This document shows, one piece after another, positions 36,001-48,167 of a stretch of 64,000 nt of DNA (within the stretch, counting starts at the first letter, position 1; every line of letters begins with the position of its first letter). The position numbers and the translations under genes are program-made. The stretch is from Vespula vulgaris (lineage: Eukaryota; Arthropoda; Insecta; Hymenoptera; Vespidae), in the NCBI RefSeq assembly GCF_905475345.1, contig NC_066593.1:222501-286500 (forward strand), in the 5' to 3' direction. The notes under the pieces are model-generated. The model saw only the letters and a program-made list of their open reading frames with translations. It was not told where the DNA came from and searched no databases.

Positions 36001-37500
36001 GCGTACGCCGGATTATACGCGGGAAAAGCCGGCCCACGAGAGGCCGGCGAGAGGTGGTAAGGGTTTCTTGGCTTTTTACGCTCCGCCAGGCAATACTCTG
36101 ACGGGGGTGTTCCACGACCTGACAGGTGCATCTCGTCTTAACGTTTCCTACCCGGGTCCCTCCCGCCTCTCTCGCTCTCGCTCGCACACACGCACGCACG
36201 CACGCACGCACGCCGAGCGTCGAGAGAGATAAATACATATATAACGTGGCCGTTGCTCCGTCGCTCCTCAGGTATGTAGGGCCAGCGAGATCGTCCGGAA
36301 AGAGGCACCAGGGGAAGGAGAAGACGAAGAAGAAGTCTCTCGCATAGCCGCGCCACCAGCTCCTTACCTGAGGTCAGTGGAGTGAGCGTGGAAAAAAAGT
36401 TTATCCGACGAGACTATAATAGCCTTCTAAGGCGGTGCACGGAGAGGTGGACGACGGGCGGCGTATCGCCGAAGGGCGAGAGGCGAGGGAAAATCCACGT
36501 TAAACTTCTCGCGTCGAAGAGCCTGCGAATCGTTCGCGTTGGACGCTCCTGCCCGAAGAAGGTCGAGCTTAGAGACGTATTCGCTTCTGACGGAGAACGT
36601 CGACGAATCGATCCGAATCGTCCGAACGTTGAAGATTGTCGTTCTCCTCGTCGTCGTTCGCACCGAACGAATAATCGATACCCCGAGCAGGATCGTACCT
36701 TACTTCGAGCCGATCTCTAAATCGCGGTAAGGACCGATCCGTTAACGATCGATGCGACACGTTGTATAATCATCGCGTAATCGATACGCTCGCGCGATAA
36801 GAACTTGAATCTCTTTACGACTACGCGCGGAAAGGATGGTGGGGGAGGTAGCGAGTGACGCGCAATCAGCGTTAATTGCGTAACGTCGAATAATAAATTA
36901 TCGCCTTTGGTGCATTTACGACCGGTGGAACGACATATCGATCGACGAGGTTACGATTCTCTTCGATTCTAATCGAGAAGAGTCGGTACGTTGTTTAGCG
37001 ACGGAACGTTGATTAGCGATCGCGATGGGCGATCGATATATTTTTCTTCCTCGTTTTCGCTCTACTCTCTTCGAGCGATAAAAAGGGTTTAGCTATCGGG
37101 TTACATTCTCCGGGAGAGAAGTTTGCATATCTTTGCGAGTAGACCGTTTTCGTCCCTAATAGAAGGAAACGTTTCAACCTCTTTAATTGGCAGAGATATT
37201 CGACGTTAAATCTAACGTGGCTAACGAGCCGAGCCGAGCGGTTCGGTGGAACCGCGACTCGGTGGACGGCGACTTCCCAACGTGGACGCGTTAATCCGAG
37301 ACGCTTAAACGCGGTACCCTGGATATTCCCGGGACGACGCATACCTGAGTTAAGTCTCTCGCACCGAGCTCTCGACGCGACGCACGCACTTAAGGCTTCC
37401 GCTCGTGTGCGCGCGAGCGTTGATTGGACCTATCGAAGCGTCCGCGTTGTCGTCGTCCGACCATCGTCTCGACCATTTCGATCTTAAGGGCTCGCTAAAG
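27000..37500. other. Intergenic or intronic sequence, no gene seen
   Basis: Mostly unique sequence. Holds an 18-base AT palindrome (28858-28875), an A-rich run (29188-29225), an ATCG array (30714-30737), CT arrays (30855-30901, 31310-31336), a GA array (33062-33094), an ACGC array (36185-36213) and a TATA-like stretch with a donor-like CTCAG|GTATGT (about 36231-36276). Overlapping open frames at 26492-27205 (minus) and 27012-27704 (plus) show no domain and no consistent splice sites. Confidence 0.65.
30714..30737. repeat. (ATCG)6 array
   Basis: Six copies of a self-complementary tetranucleotide, so both strands read the same. Confidence 0.95.
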
Positions 37501-37818
37501 AGGAACGAAAATTTCCTGTCGCCGCGTCGCTTTCGCCTTACGATCGCCGACATTTTATTTTACAATTCCGCGTTATCTTACCGGATGGCAATCTCGTCGT
37601 CCGCGGTCGTTTACGACGGATGTAACCGGTCGCCACGGCGAACGGCCACTTTCGAAACAAGCGACATAACTTTATTAGCTTATTATTGTTTGAAAAATGA
37701 TTACCTCATAATGGGAGCCATGAAAGATGCGCATAGATACATGTAGCTTTTTTCGTTGGACGGAGGAGATGGAAAAAGAAAGGAACTCGTAGGCGTTGTA
37801 CTCCTCGCTTCGTTCCCT

Positions 37819-37865
<47 letters not shown>

Positions 37866-40800
37866 TACCCATTAAAGCTCGCGTTCGAGTCAATGGGGAA
37901 ACGTTCTCCTTACTTCTCCTGGCCGTAAGACGTACCGGACGCATGTCTGAACGGCGTAACTGTTTTCCGTTCTTGTGAAAAGTTAACGGCCCCGTTGGCG
38001 CGTTTTGCAACTAGCCAGACGGGCAGCAGCCGAGCCGGGGGGAGGGCCAGGCAAGCGCCGCCGCAATTTCGCCGACTTATGGAAGTCCGAGACACGGCGA
38101 TATATACGGGCGACCGTAATGGCGTTGCGCCTAAAGAAAACGCATCGAACCCGAAGAATTCGTGCGATTTTGCGCGTACCGTTAGACGTCGCAGCCGCGC
38201 GACATCGTCGCTTTTTCTCCACCGTCGAGCCTTTCCTTCCTTCTTCGAACGATTTTGTTTCGAGATGGAAGCTCCTTTCGAAAATCTGAGACGTTTCTTG
38301 CATAAGAAGGCCGGATCGTTCGAACCCCGACTTCGTTACGCAAGAGCGTCGTGACGTTACATAAACTATTTCGAAACTTTTCGTAGCGACCAATTCGATC
38401 GCGTATCTTTCGAACGAGTCGAGGAGATACGAGCGACTCGGAACCGCGTTAATTACTCCCTGGGATTTAAAGATCTTACGCAAGCTCGAGACGACGCGAC
38501 GAAGACTTTATCGATCCGCGATTGATTTCGAGCGTAGCACTTTAATTATCGAACTCGCAAGCGTTCGATTGGGTGGGGCACTCGTTTCTTTTTTCTTGTT
38601 ATTAAAATGCGACTTTATCTTCGAAGGACCGTCCCGAGTGGCCGTGGGAACGGCCCTCCTCGATCTCTTAAATTCGCGTCGATGAGCGAACGCTCCGCTT
38701 GCGACTAATCGAGATCGATTAACGACGCTCCCGGCGAACGAGGAACGAGTGTAAGGACGCGGGTAATCGACGAGCCGGTCGCGACCGACCCTCGGCAACT
38801 CCTCCTGTCCCGCTCTGTTCGCGTTCGCCATCGGCGCGCGCGTCCGTTCGAACCGCGATCCTCGACGTACGCGACGCGTCGTCGGAGTCGCGAGCGTTTA
38901 GCCACCGATAACCTCTCGAAAGTATATACGGCTTGCTGCCTTAACGTGCCTTCAGCGGACAACGATGCGGCGGGAGCAACGCCAGCAGCACCAGCGGACG
39001 CGTACACGCGTAACACTTTCGATACCGTTATCGCGAGCGCCATTGCGACCGCTTCCTGCCGCCAATCTCGAGTCGGTTCCTTTGTACGGCTAGCGATACG
39101 AGCGTACGTCTCTCTTCGGGAGAGTCCTTCGTTTCGTAGAACGTAACGAGCGAGGAGACGCGAAAACGAGGAGATCGATCGCGTCTTTTCCCTTTCTTTC
39201 CTTTTCCTTCGTCTTTCTTTTCGAAAAACGCCACCTTCGAAAGGAGGGCGGATCGAGGAACGGTCGACCTCGAATGCTCTCCCCGTTGAGATCTCCGAGA
39301 GAGGTCCTCTCGGCGATTTCTATTCGTCCTCGTTAATACCGACGTAACTCGCCTTTAATCGCCGAGGTCTCATCCTCGATTATCGTCCGTCGTTCTCACG
39401 AACGTATAGCGGTTTAACGCTTCTTCGCTCGGTTACTTTCCTTTCGAGATGGCTCGTCGACGGTTCGTTTATTTTGCAGCGGTTCGCGCGTCCGTGCGCA
39501 CGCCCGTGCAAGCGCACGTGCACCACTGTCTCGTGAATGTTAAGTTCGACGGCTATCCGAGAGCGGCCGTATTTGTAAATAGACGCAACATAGACGTCTT
39601 CTTGAATGAAACTCTTAAACCGGTTGTGTACCATTATACTGTCGGCGCGAGCGTGCCGCTTTACCCGGGCCCCGGTGACTTCGACGAGCGCACAAGGAGC
39701 GCGCAAGGAGCGCAGAGGGATCGGTCCGGCTCCGAACCTTCTACCTCCTCGACGTTCCGACGCGACCCGACGTTCCGATCCTCTCCCGACGATTCCTACG
39801 ATCGTCATCCGATATCCCCTTATCGTCGATCGCCGAAAACCACTTTGTCCGACTCGAGTGAGACCTCTTGGAAAATTTCCTTTACGGTTCAACGATCTCT
39901 CCGAGCAAGGAATTCGCTTTTTCACCGTTTCTCTTTTTCTTATTCCCCTTTCTCAACGACACGCTCGACGACGTCTAAGAGAACATGCGAAAACGCCGGA
40001 ACGATAATGAGCAGGAAAGATTTTCACACACAGACGCGTACGGATATCGTATATAGGCGGATGACAAATGAACGCTCCTGCGATGAGGAACGTGCGCTTT
40101 GTCGATTATAACTTGTCGGTGGGTATTCAGACGGATGCCTGCAATTACGAGCGACACGACCTACGACAGACTTCTCCTCCTCTCCCTCTCGCGCATCCTC
40201 CTTCGATGTTTTCTCCTTCATCGAAGAAAAGACGCGGCGAATGCAACTTTGACCTCTCCTGTTGCTCCTCCGATCGCCACGTCCGAACTTTTCTTACCTC
40301 TCTCCTCCTTCGCATTTCAGTCGCTCCTACGGGAGATAACGTCGCGAGGGAACTCTTTCGATACGTCGGAATGAAAAATCCCAAAAGACGAATTGTTTTC
40401 GATTATAATACGTCCTTGAACCATCACGGCTCCGCGTCGAAAAATCTTTTCGTTTAGAAAAGAATTTCAGTCGTTGCCTAAAGAGATGGAGAGAGATAAA
40501 GAGAGAGAGACGGAGAGAGAGCGAGAGAGAGAAGAGGTAAAAGAAAAAAATATAACGACTCACGGTCCCACCTCTTAGAAAACGTCGTTCTCTCTCTCTC
40601 TCTCTCTTTCTCTCGGTTCTTGATCCTCCCACGCACTTACGTGCAGCCACCCACGCGGTACATACGCGGTGCGACAATCGACGCGTTTCCCACGAAAAAG
40701 ACGCGAGACAAACTCTCCTCGTTGATTCCTCAGGAAAAGAGAGTCGTCGTCGTCGATCGGAGTAGTAGCTATCCGTCGCACGCACACGACGAATCTTCTC

Positions 40801-40900
40801 TCTCGTTGGAAAACATCTCTTTTCTGGAGCGTGTGTTAACCGAGCCCAACTTCAAATACGATCTTTGAATGCTTCCCTGAACAGGGGCGCATCGCACGAA
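37500..40900. other. Intergenic or intronic sequence, no gene seen
   Basis: CpG-rich unique sequence with a CT array running into alternating GC (about 37825-37865) and GA/CT arrays at 40480-40615. Contains a full Grainyhead-type site, AAACCGGTT, at 39617-39625. Several frames of 100-220 codons overlap on both strands without recognisable domains. Confidence 0.65.
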
Positions 40901-41077
40901 GCCGCCCGAGGCTATCTTCTCTCGCTGGGTGCCCATTTTTCACGAGTCTCTCTCTTTCTCTCTCTTTCCTTCTTTCTCAGTCCCTCTCTATCTTCCTCTC
41001 TTTTTTCCTCTTTTAATTCCATCTCCTCCTTTTTCTCCTTTTAATTTCTCTCTTCGTGCACAAGCAGCCTTCCTTCC

Positions 41078-41117
<40 letters not shown>

Positions 41118-42436
41118 TTCTCTCCTTCTCACGAAAGATTCACGCACTCCTTCTACCTTTCTCTCTACCCTCCCACCCCTCGAGCTCTTCTCTCGAGTGC
41201 TTCGATCCAAGCCCATCTCCCCTTCCTTTTCTCTCTTTCTCTCTCTCCCTCTCCCTCTCCCTCTCTCTCTCTCTCTCTCTTCTTTCGTCGTAGCGGCGTC
41301 TACAACGGCAGCAACAGCAGCAGCAGCAACGACAACAGCCTCCTTCGGCCTCCTCCTCTCCCACCCTCCACAGCCACCGCGTCCACGCAGGCCTCTATTT
41401 TCAGGTGTGCGTCCAGTGTGTGAGAAAGGGGGAGAGAATCGTTCGTGTGGATACGGGTCCATCGATGAGTCCGTATCCCCTTTGCGTTTCTTCTTCTTCT
41501 CTTTTCGGTCAACGAGAAAGAAAGAGATAGAGAGAGAAAGATAGATAGAAACTGAGGGCCGAAAGACGTTGAGAAAAGAGTAGAATCGTTCTTCGAGTAT
41601 GGGTATTTGTTTCTTGGTTCTCCTCGAATCCTCCTCCCATAGTCTTTTCCCTGTTCGCAGGTGTCCTTTTTGTAGGCGTTCGGTAAGAAGAAAGAACCTC
41701 GCGAGCGAATGTCGTTGTACCAAAGTCATCGGAAATACGAATACTCTACGATTTTCCTTCTTGAAATCGATTGTTCCCGTCGAATCGACATTGTCTCGAA
41801 AATAAAATTGCTCGTAGGAAAAGATGGACGGAATATATTACGAAGCGTACTTTTCTCTCATTTTCTCATAATCTTTTTCCACGGTGGTGGAGCAAAGAGA
41901 AACGGAGAAGATAAACGAGATGGAAAGAAAGCAAGATTGAGAGAAAGAGAAAGAGACGGAGAAAGAAATATATGTACATGGCTAAGCGACACGATAACGT
42001 TCGCCAGTGTGCGCGCGCGCTCATATCCGTCTCTTCGTCCGCCTTGTGGTTCCTCCGGCCAGGTATCCTTCTCAAGGTGGCGATGCGATGTATAAGTAGG
42101 AATAGAAGGCAGAGAGAGAGAGAGAGAGAGATAGGGAAAGGGCGGAAGGGAGGGAGGAACGTAGAAGACACGATAATGCCGGGTGGCCGGAGCCTCGGCC
42201 GCTCGACTACCTCGTCGATGACTCGATGCTCTGTTTGTACCTGCGCAGGTCGACGCAGCGATGCGCTCTCTCTCTCTTTCTCCTCTTGGTCGAGCGAACG
42301 CTTCTCTTTGCTGGTTCCTCTCTTTCTCTCTTCGTCTCTCGCGTACGCGTCTCGACTACCTGCGCGTCGGACTCTCTCTTCGTTCCACCACTCCATCGAC
42401 TTGGCTTCTCTCTCGATCGGACTCGTTGGTCCAGCT

Positions 42437-42471
<35 letters not shown>

Positions 42472-44186
42472 ACACACACTCGCTCGGAAGGAGGTAAGAC
42501 GTGGAAGAGGGAGACGTAGAAGGGATGCCAAAGAAAAAGGAAATGTAAGAGAGAAGAGGACAGATCGGCGAAGAGCCCTCGGGCCTTGTCTTTCTCTATC
42601 TCTCTTTCTCTCTCTCTCTCTCCGTTTTACTTCTCGGTCCCACAGTCGGGGACCATCGCGGTGGAGTGGGAGGATGGAGCAATGTCGGTGCTCGCGAAGG
42701 AGAGATAGAGATATGTCGGTAGAGCGAGAGGGAGAGAGAGAAAGAAAGATGGAGGCGTCGTAGGGTGAACAGGTAAGGCAGTGTGCGTGTAAGCGGGAAA
42801 GAGGGAAAAAGGAGAGAGAAGGAGAAGGAGACGAGGATACGCGAGGAGGAGAGGGAACGCGCTCGAGATCGGTGGATTTCGAAGGAGCGAGCGAAAGGGA
42901 AGACCGTGGTGGAAAGGTGGGAGAGAGAAAGCGAGAGCGTGTGTGTAAGCGAGGGCGAGGAGAGAGGGGAAGGCGAGGAGACACGGAGCTAAGAGCGGGA
43001 TGCTGGGAGGCGGCGGTGGCGGCGGCCATGTTGCCGTATCCCGAGAGAAGAGAGAACGATCCGAGAGAGCACCGTGAGGCTGCTTCGTTTGTTGCTTGCA
43101 GCGGCGGTCCAAACTTTAAGAAGTTTAATTCTCTTTTGTACGAACGATCGTCTTTGCCAGTGCGTCGTGTCAAAAGTACGAGTATTCCGCGATTCGTATC
43201 GTCGTCGCCGTCTCCGTCGCCGTTGCCGTTGCCGTTGCCGTTGCCGTCGCCGTCCTCTTCGCCGTCCTCTTCGTCGTCCCCTTCGCAGTACTTCTCGTCG
43301 CGGCTTCGTCGTTACTCGTCGTACGCATCTTTAGATCAACGCGGTTTCGACGACGACGACGACGACGACGACGCGTGTGCCTCCTGTGCTTCTTACGTCT
43401 TCTCGTGTTCCTCGTGCTCCTGGCATGTCTCCTATACTCGAGGAGATGACGGAATAATTCGCGGGAGAACTCTTCTTCCAGCGAAGCGCGAGAAAACGCA
43501 AAAAGTGCGCGACCGAGAGAAAGGATTCTCCGAACGGTGATCCGAAAAGAGAAAACGAATAAAAGAGGATAGGTGACGCTATGACGTGCGACAAGTGAAA
43601 TTCGTGAATCGTTCGAATTCGAGCCGAAAGAAAGACCAGAAGAGGAAGAAGAAACGGAAGAAGAAGAAGAAGAAGAAGAGATCGAAACTATCTTATCCCT
43701 CTTTCGTTCTTTCGTCCGTGTACGCGAAAAGGGTCACCCTCCGACGGGATGCCCTATCTCGAAAGAAAGGGCCTTCGATAGGACGACGTTTCCATCGCAC
43801 TAGCGAATTCGCGAGAGAGAAGACGACGCCGATGGAGACTATCATCCGCTGAGATGTGATCCAGAATACCGCAGGGACGCTCGGTAGTTTGTAGTTGGTC
43901 CCCCGTTCCCCTTTTACCGTCCTCTCACCCCACCACCTACGCGACTTATCACCTACTACCTCGCGCTCTCTTTCCCTCTCTCCCTCTCTCTCTCTCTTTC
44001 TATCTATCTATCTACCTCCATCTATCTCTCTCCCTTCTTCCCATCTTTTTATCTTTCCATTCTTCCTTCAGCCTCCTCCTCCCCCTTTACGTCTACAATC
44101 GTTCGTAATCGTAACCTCACCGATGCCACAACGTTCGACGAACGCGCTCGAATTCGTGACGCCGGTTCGTCTCCCGCCTCTTCTAA
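40900..44186 (+). other. Promoter-like island upstream of grh; possible untranslated exons
   Basis: Dominated by CT and GA arrays (41086-41110, 41221-41283, 42107-42132, 42437-42470, 43975-44010), a CCGTTG hexamer block (43199-43250) and GCC-rich sequence around 43000-43030 with a GCCATGTTG motif. Strong donor-like sites occur at GAG|GTAAGA (42494) and CAG|GTAAGG (42773). I infer a transcription start region, most likely for grh, which is the next gene on this strand. Long frames on both strands are Ser/Leu or Arg/Glu repeat translations. Confidence 0.4.
43025..43033 (+). promoter_or_regulatory. YY1/Pho-type motif GCCATGTTG
   Basis: In context GGCGGCCATGTTGCCG. It lies between GA-rich tracts, a combination known from fly Polycomb response elements and YY1-type promoters. 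Confidence 0.35.
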
Positions 44187-44201
44187 ATGCACCTTGAACG
44201 A
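44187..44201 (+). CDS. grh: Candidate first coding exon of grh (MHLER)
   Basis: ATG CAC CTT GAA CGA is followed by the strong donor GTGAGT and directly preceded by an in-frame TAA. It ends in phase 0, the phase required by the grh exon starting at 49847, and would give a 5.6-kb intron. There is no homology support for five residues, so this is a proposal only. Confidence 0.3.
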
Positions 44202-45429
44202 GTGAGTATTCGCCGAAACGTTCCCTTTATCCTATCATTTCTCCGTCTCTCTCTCTCTCTCTCTCTTCTCCCCCTTCCTCCCTCCCGGCGCTTTCGTTCG
44301 TGGCATATCGTAGACGGCGTTGCGCAAGTGGACCGCTCTTTCGGAGCCTCTCTTCTGAGTCGGATGGAAGTTACCTGCGCGATGACGTGCAGGTGACGCG
44401 GAGGTCACCTGTCGGTAGACAGGTAGATATTCCGAGAAGGTTGCCGAGGAGAATCGTATCGTTAAAATCCTTTTCATGTTGGATTACTCCGGCATAGGTT
44501 GCGTTAAACGTCAGGAAATTCAATATCCGATGTTGTTGACGATCTTATTCCAGCGAGCAAGTGTCACGAGATGCCTCGCGAAAGGAGCAGCGTTTACGGC
44601 TTTATTTTCACGAGATCTAAAAGAAGGCAAATAAAGATTTTGACTCGAACGATTCGACGAAGAGACACGACGCGTATTGATTTTCTCTTTCCATTTCGTT
44701 TCGGCGAGCAACGAACTCGGAGAAGGAAGGAGAGAGGGCTGTTTGGGAAGCTTCTCGAACGGTCCACTGTGTCTCTTCCCTCTCTCGTCTCCTCGCTCGT
44801 CTCCTCCGTCTTCCTACGCGAACAAGTGCTAATCGCTTAACCCATCGTCCGCGTTCTTTCGGACGACGAACCGCGAGTCGAACGACGAAAGAGTCATTCG
44901 AGCTGCCTAAACTTGTCACTAATTCTCACTTTCGAAGCACTGAACAGGACACGTATATACGTATGTACCTAGGTGCGTCTACAACGAGCACGAAGGAAAA
45001 TCTAACGCACGATCTCCCTACCCAAAGACAAAACTCGCAAACGTCGTCGACTTTGCGATCGTGCGTTCGTATCGTCGCGTGTCATGTAGAGCCGTATTGT
45101 CGCAGTACTCGTCGAGGAGTATCATCCTCTTTGTACTACCAGGACGGCGTCCTCTGTCTCCGGAGGTAGCGTCCACTGACGCGAAGCGAGGGCGTACAGG
45201 TACTTGAAATACAAACGGACCCACGGAGGTGGGTCCAATCTGATCCAGAGTTCTCTTTGAGAATCAGGTTAGACCGGCCGAACCTGCTCCTCTGGCTTCT
45301 CGTCTCTGGTCCGCGGTTGTATACCGGCCCCATGTAGCTACTCCTTCTCCCCGGTCGCCCCAATCTCCTTCTTCCGCGTAGTAGGTAGGCACCTACCTAC
45401 CTACCTACCTACCTACCTACCTACTTTCC

Positions 45430-45461
<32 letters not shown>

Positions 45462-46258
45462 TGACGCATCGTTTATAAGGAATTTGCACAAGAGAGTAAA
45501 CGCTAACGAAGAAGAAAAAGATTACTTGCTTTAAACGGAGAACGAATGAGAGAAAAGTAGAGAGAGAGAGAGATAGAAAGCTTCCTCGTTACATCTATTA
45601 TTACACCTGTCTATTCGTCGGAGCAGCGCCCGCAAGCTGAATTCCAGTTTTGCGCGCTCGCCCTCCTCCAACGTCGAGCAACGGGAGCACGTGGAAGTGT
45701 AGTAGATGGAGGTGGACGAGCCGGAGAAGAGCGAACTGACTGGTTTTACCAACTTCCACCTGGTCGGGAGACGTCGAAGACGTAGAATTCGTGGTGTCTG
45801 ACTGGTTTGGTCAGCATCCAAGGATTCTTGTCTGGCATTCACGTGATAGGTGAATAATGTCGAACCCGCTCCTCTGGATTCTTACTTCCTATCAGCTGTT
45901 ACCCACTCGAACGCGTACCATCCTTTTACTTTCTTTCACCCTTTTCTCTCCTCTTCTCGTTTTGCATCGACGACTGTGTATTCTAAGGTCACCGCAAAGT
46001 CGATCCTTTAAACGTTTAGCCTTAATAACGTTCGATCGAATAGAAATAAACGCACAGGGAATACTGCCGTCTCGAGGAAGGACGCACGTATACGCACGCT
46101 TGATGTTTTTTTTTTATTTTTATTTCCAGATCCCAACCGCCCGAGCCTCTTCTTCTTCTTCTTCTTCTTCTTCTACTACCACTACTGCTACTACTACTAC
46201 TGCTACTACTGCTGCTACTACTGTTACTACTGCTGCTACCACTACCACTACACTGCTA

Positions 46259-46308
<50 letters not shown>

Positions 46309-46340
46309 ACGACGTGCCATATACACATAGCAACCTGTGA
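44202..46340. other. Probable grh intron with palindromes and a long CTA array; no coding exon established
   Basis: Includes the CAGGT palindrome chain (44373-44426), a less CpG-rich stretch at 44850-45340 with an 8-base-arm inverted repeat (GGACCCAC/GTGGGTCC near 45220-45240), an ACCT array with a hairpin cap (45381-45424), a CT array (45434-45461) and a CTT-to-CTA trinucleotide array (46142-46308). A small ATG-started frame near 45706 begins MEVDEPEKSELTGF, but has no supporting splice sites. Confidence 0.45.
46142..46308. repeat. (CTT)n then (CTA)n compound trinucleotide array
   Basis: About 165 bases. CTT units give way to CTA units with CTG and CCA variants, ending in about 15 perfect CTA units. 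In one frame it encodes a long Thr/Tyr string, which I treat as artefact. Confidence 0.95.
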
Positions 46341-46844
46341 TACGCTATCTCATGCCAAGAAGTACTCCTACCGGTAGACGTACGTAGATATCTAGTCGAA
46401 GATTAGCCGGAATCGCGACTAGAGGAAAACGGACGAGGAGAGGAAGAAGAAGAGGGAAGACGATCGAGACGCTTTCGATAGCGAAGGGCAGAAGAAGATC
46501 GGATCGGAGAACATATAGGACGTCACGATACGACGAGGAAGAAGAATCAGAGGAGAGTGCGGGAGAATGTCCACGTGCACCGACGAAGGTGACACCGCAC
46601 CCCTGCACATGCAGGAGGCTCTGTCTCCGGTTAGTCTTCGCATCCTCTACCGTCCACATTTTTTCCACATTTTTTTCTCGTTCCGATTTCGCATCCATCG
46701 TCGCGTGTCGTAACTCTATAAAAGTGCAACTGGCTATGTACGTACGTTAAAGGCCATTGAACCCGTTAACGACAGCTAAGGGTATATCATCGGTCTGTCC
46801 CTTGGGATTCCCGTTGGATTCACGGTACGCAATCATACTTCAGG

Positions 46845-46935
46845 GTCGTTCGTTCGTTCGTTTCTTCGTTCGTTCGTTCGTTCGTTCGTTCGTTCGTTCG
46901 TCCGTCCGTCCGTCCGTCCGTCCGTCCGCCCGTCC
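46845..46935. repeat. (TTCG)n array switching to (TCCG)n
   Basis: About 12 TTCG units (one TTTC variant), then about 8 TCCG units. A single T-to-C change in the unit has been spread by expansion. Confidence 0.95.
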
Positions 46936-47690
46936 GGGGGTCATCCCTTGACCTCCCTCCATTTTCTCTTTCCGAGTCCGTACCACCCGTTGAGCAAAAT
47001 AACGAGTATAGCCGACCGCAAGATTATTGCCAGTTGTGTTGTTCCGCTCGGAACAGAACTTCTGGAACGACCCTGAGATGCCAAGATGGTACGAGTAACG
47101 TACGAGTCTGCGCGAGGACCAAAGATCCTCTCACCGAGCGTCTCTCCGCTTACGGACGTTTGATCGACGCCCGAATCTCTTTGGTCGTTCGCATTTTCCA
47201 TTTCCGTATCTACGTAGCGCGTCGTTCTTATGTCGATAAAAAAAAAAAAAGAAAAAAAAAGAAAAAAGAACAGAAAACATCGCCGTAAAACGAGCAAGAA
47301 ACCGGTGGTCGTACGACGAACTCGCTCATTTTCATACGCGTCGCTTACTTTCATAATCGTAAAAAAAGAGGAAAAACGACGCAAAAAAATTTGTCTCCGT
47401 TTGTGACCTATCGATCGAACGATCGCCGAGCGTTTAAGATCGAATCGTGTTAAGGACGAACATTTTTTGTTGTCGAGACTAAAAGGATGACGCGCTCGTA
47501 GGAAAATCGCGCGCGGATGATCGCGCTCGCTTACGTGATCGGCTTTAGAAACGCTCTTTATAGAGAAAAGAAAATGAAAAAAAAGGAAGAGCGTTCATTA
47601 ACGAGCCTTCGACGCGTTGAGATCGACGCGATTAGAACATCTCGCGCGATTATTTCTAAACGTGCGTAGCGTACGAACCGTATTATAAAT

Positions 47691-47900
47691 CAGTGGTTTT
47701 CAAACGCGTCTTTGAAAAATGTCACGCCGATCTATCCGGACGTTTAATAACGATCGATGCCTTCGTTCCACGATAAGTAAATATTTATTTGAGTACGTTT
47801 AGTAAACGATAGCGCTTCGTTTCTTTCCACCTCGTTTATATCGATCGTTTCTACGCGCACTCTTGGAAAGGATCTCCCGGAGAGAACTTGAAAACCACTG
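47691..47900. mobile_element. hAT-like MITE, 210 bp
   Basis: Perfect 13-base terminal inverted repeats: CAGTGGTTTTCAA at the left and TTGAAAACCACTG at the right. CAGTGGTTNTCAA is a typical hAT-superfamily terminus. The flanks are TTATAAAT (47683-47690) and CCATAAAT (47901-47908), identical at 6 of 8 positions, which fits a decayed 8-base hAT target duplication. The interior is non-coding, so it would be a non-autonomous copy moved by a transposase elsewhere. It sits in the proposed first intron of grh. Confidence 0.72.
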
Positions 47901-48123
47901 CCATAAATGCATCTCGTTTTATATTATTAACTTCTATTACCGGTGGACGAACGCGCCGGAGAAGGATCGTTAGAGTACGAGGTACGTAGTCGCATTGTGC
48001 GCCTCGTCTCGCGTCGTCTCGAACGCCAGTTTGACTTTTTTACGCTCGAGCAAGAGAGTAGAATAAAGTAAGGAAGGATGGAAGGATGGGAAGAGGGGAG
48101 GGAAGAGAGATAGATAGATAGAG

Positions 48124-48167
<44 letters not shown>

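Noticed and set aside
36231..36373. TATA-like stretch plus donor and a 9-base inverted CCTCAGGTA/TACCTGAGG pair
   Set aside because: Suggestive of a small first exon, but the arms are about 90 bases apart and there is no downstream acceptor to pair with.
41866..43173. 435-codon minus-strand open frame overlapping long plus-strand frames
   Set aside because: Low-complexity Ser/Leu/Arg/Glu translation of CT/GA arrays on both strands; an open antisense frame at the same place shows it is compositional.
45706..45800. Small frame MEVDEPEKSELTGF as an exon
   Set aside because: Peptide looks plausible, but there is no clear acceptor or donor in phase and no homology; left as unproven.
46142..46308. 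Thr/Tyr-rich open frame over the CTA array
   Set aside because: Pure microsatellite translation.
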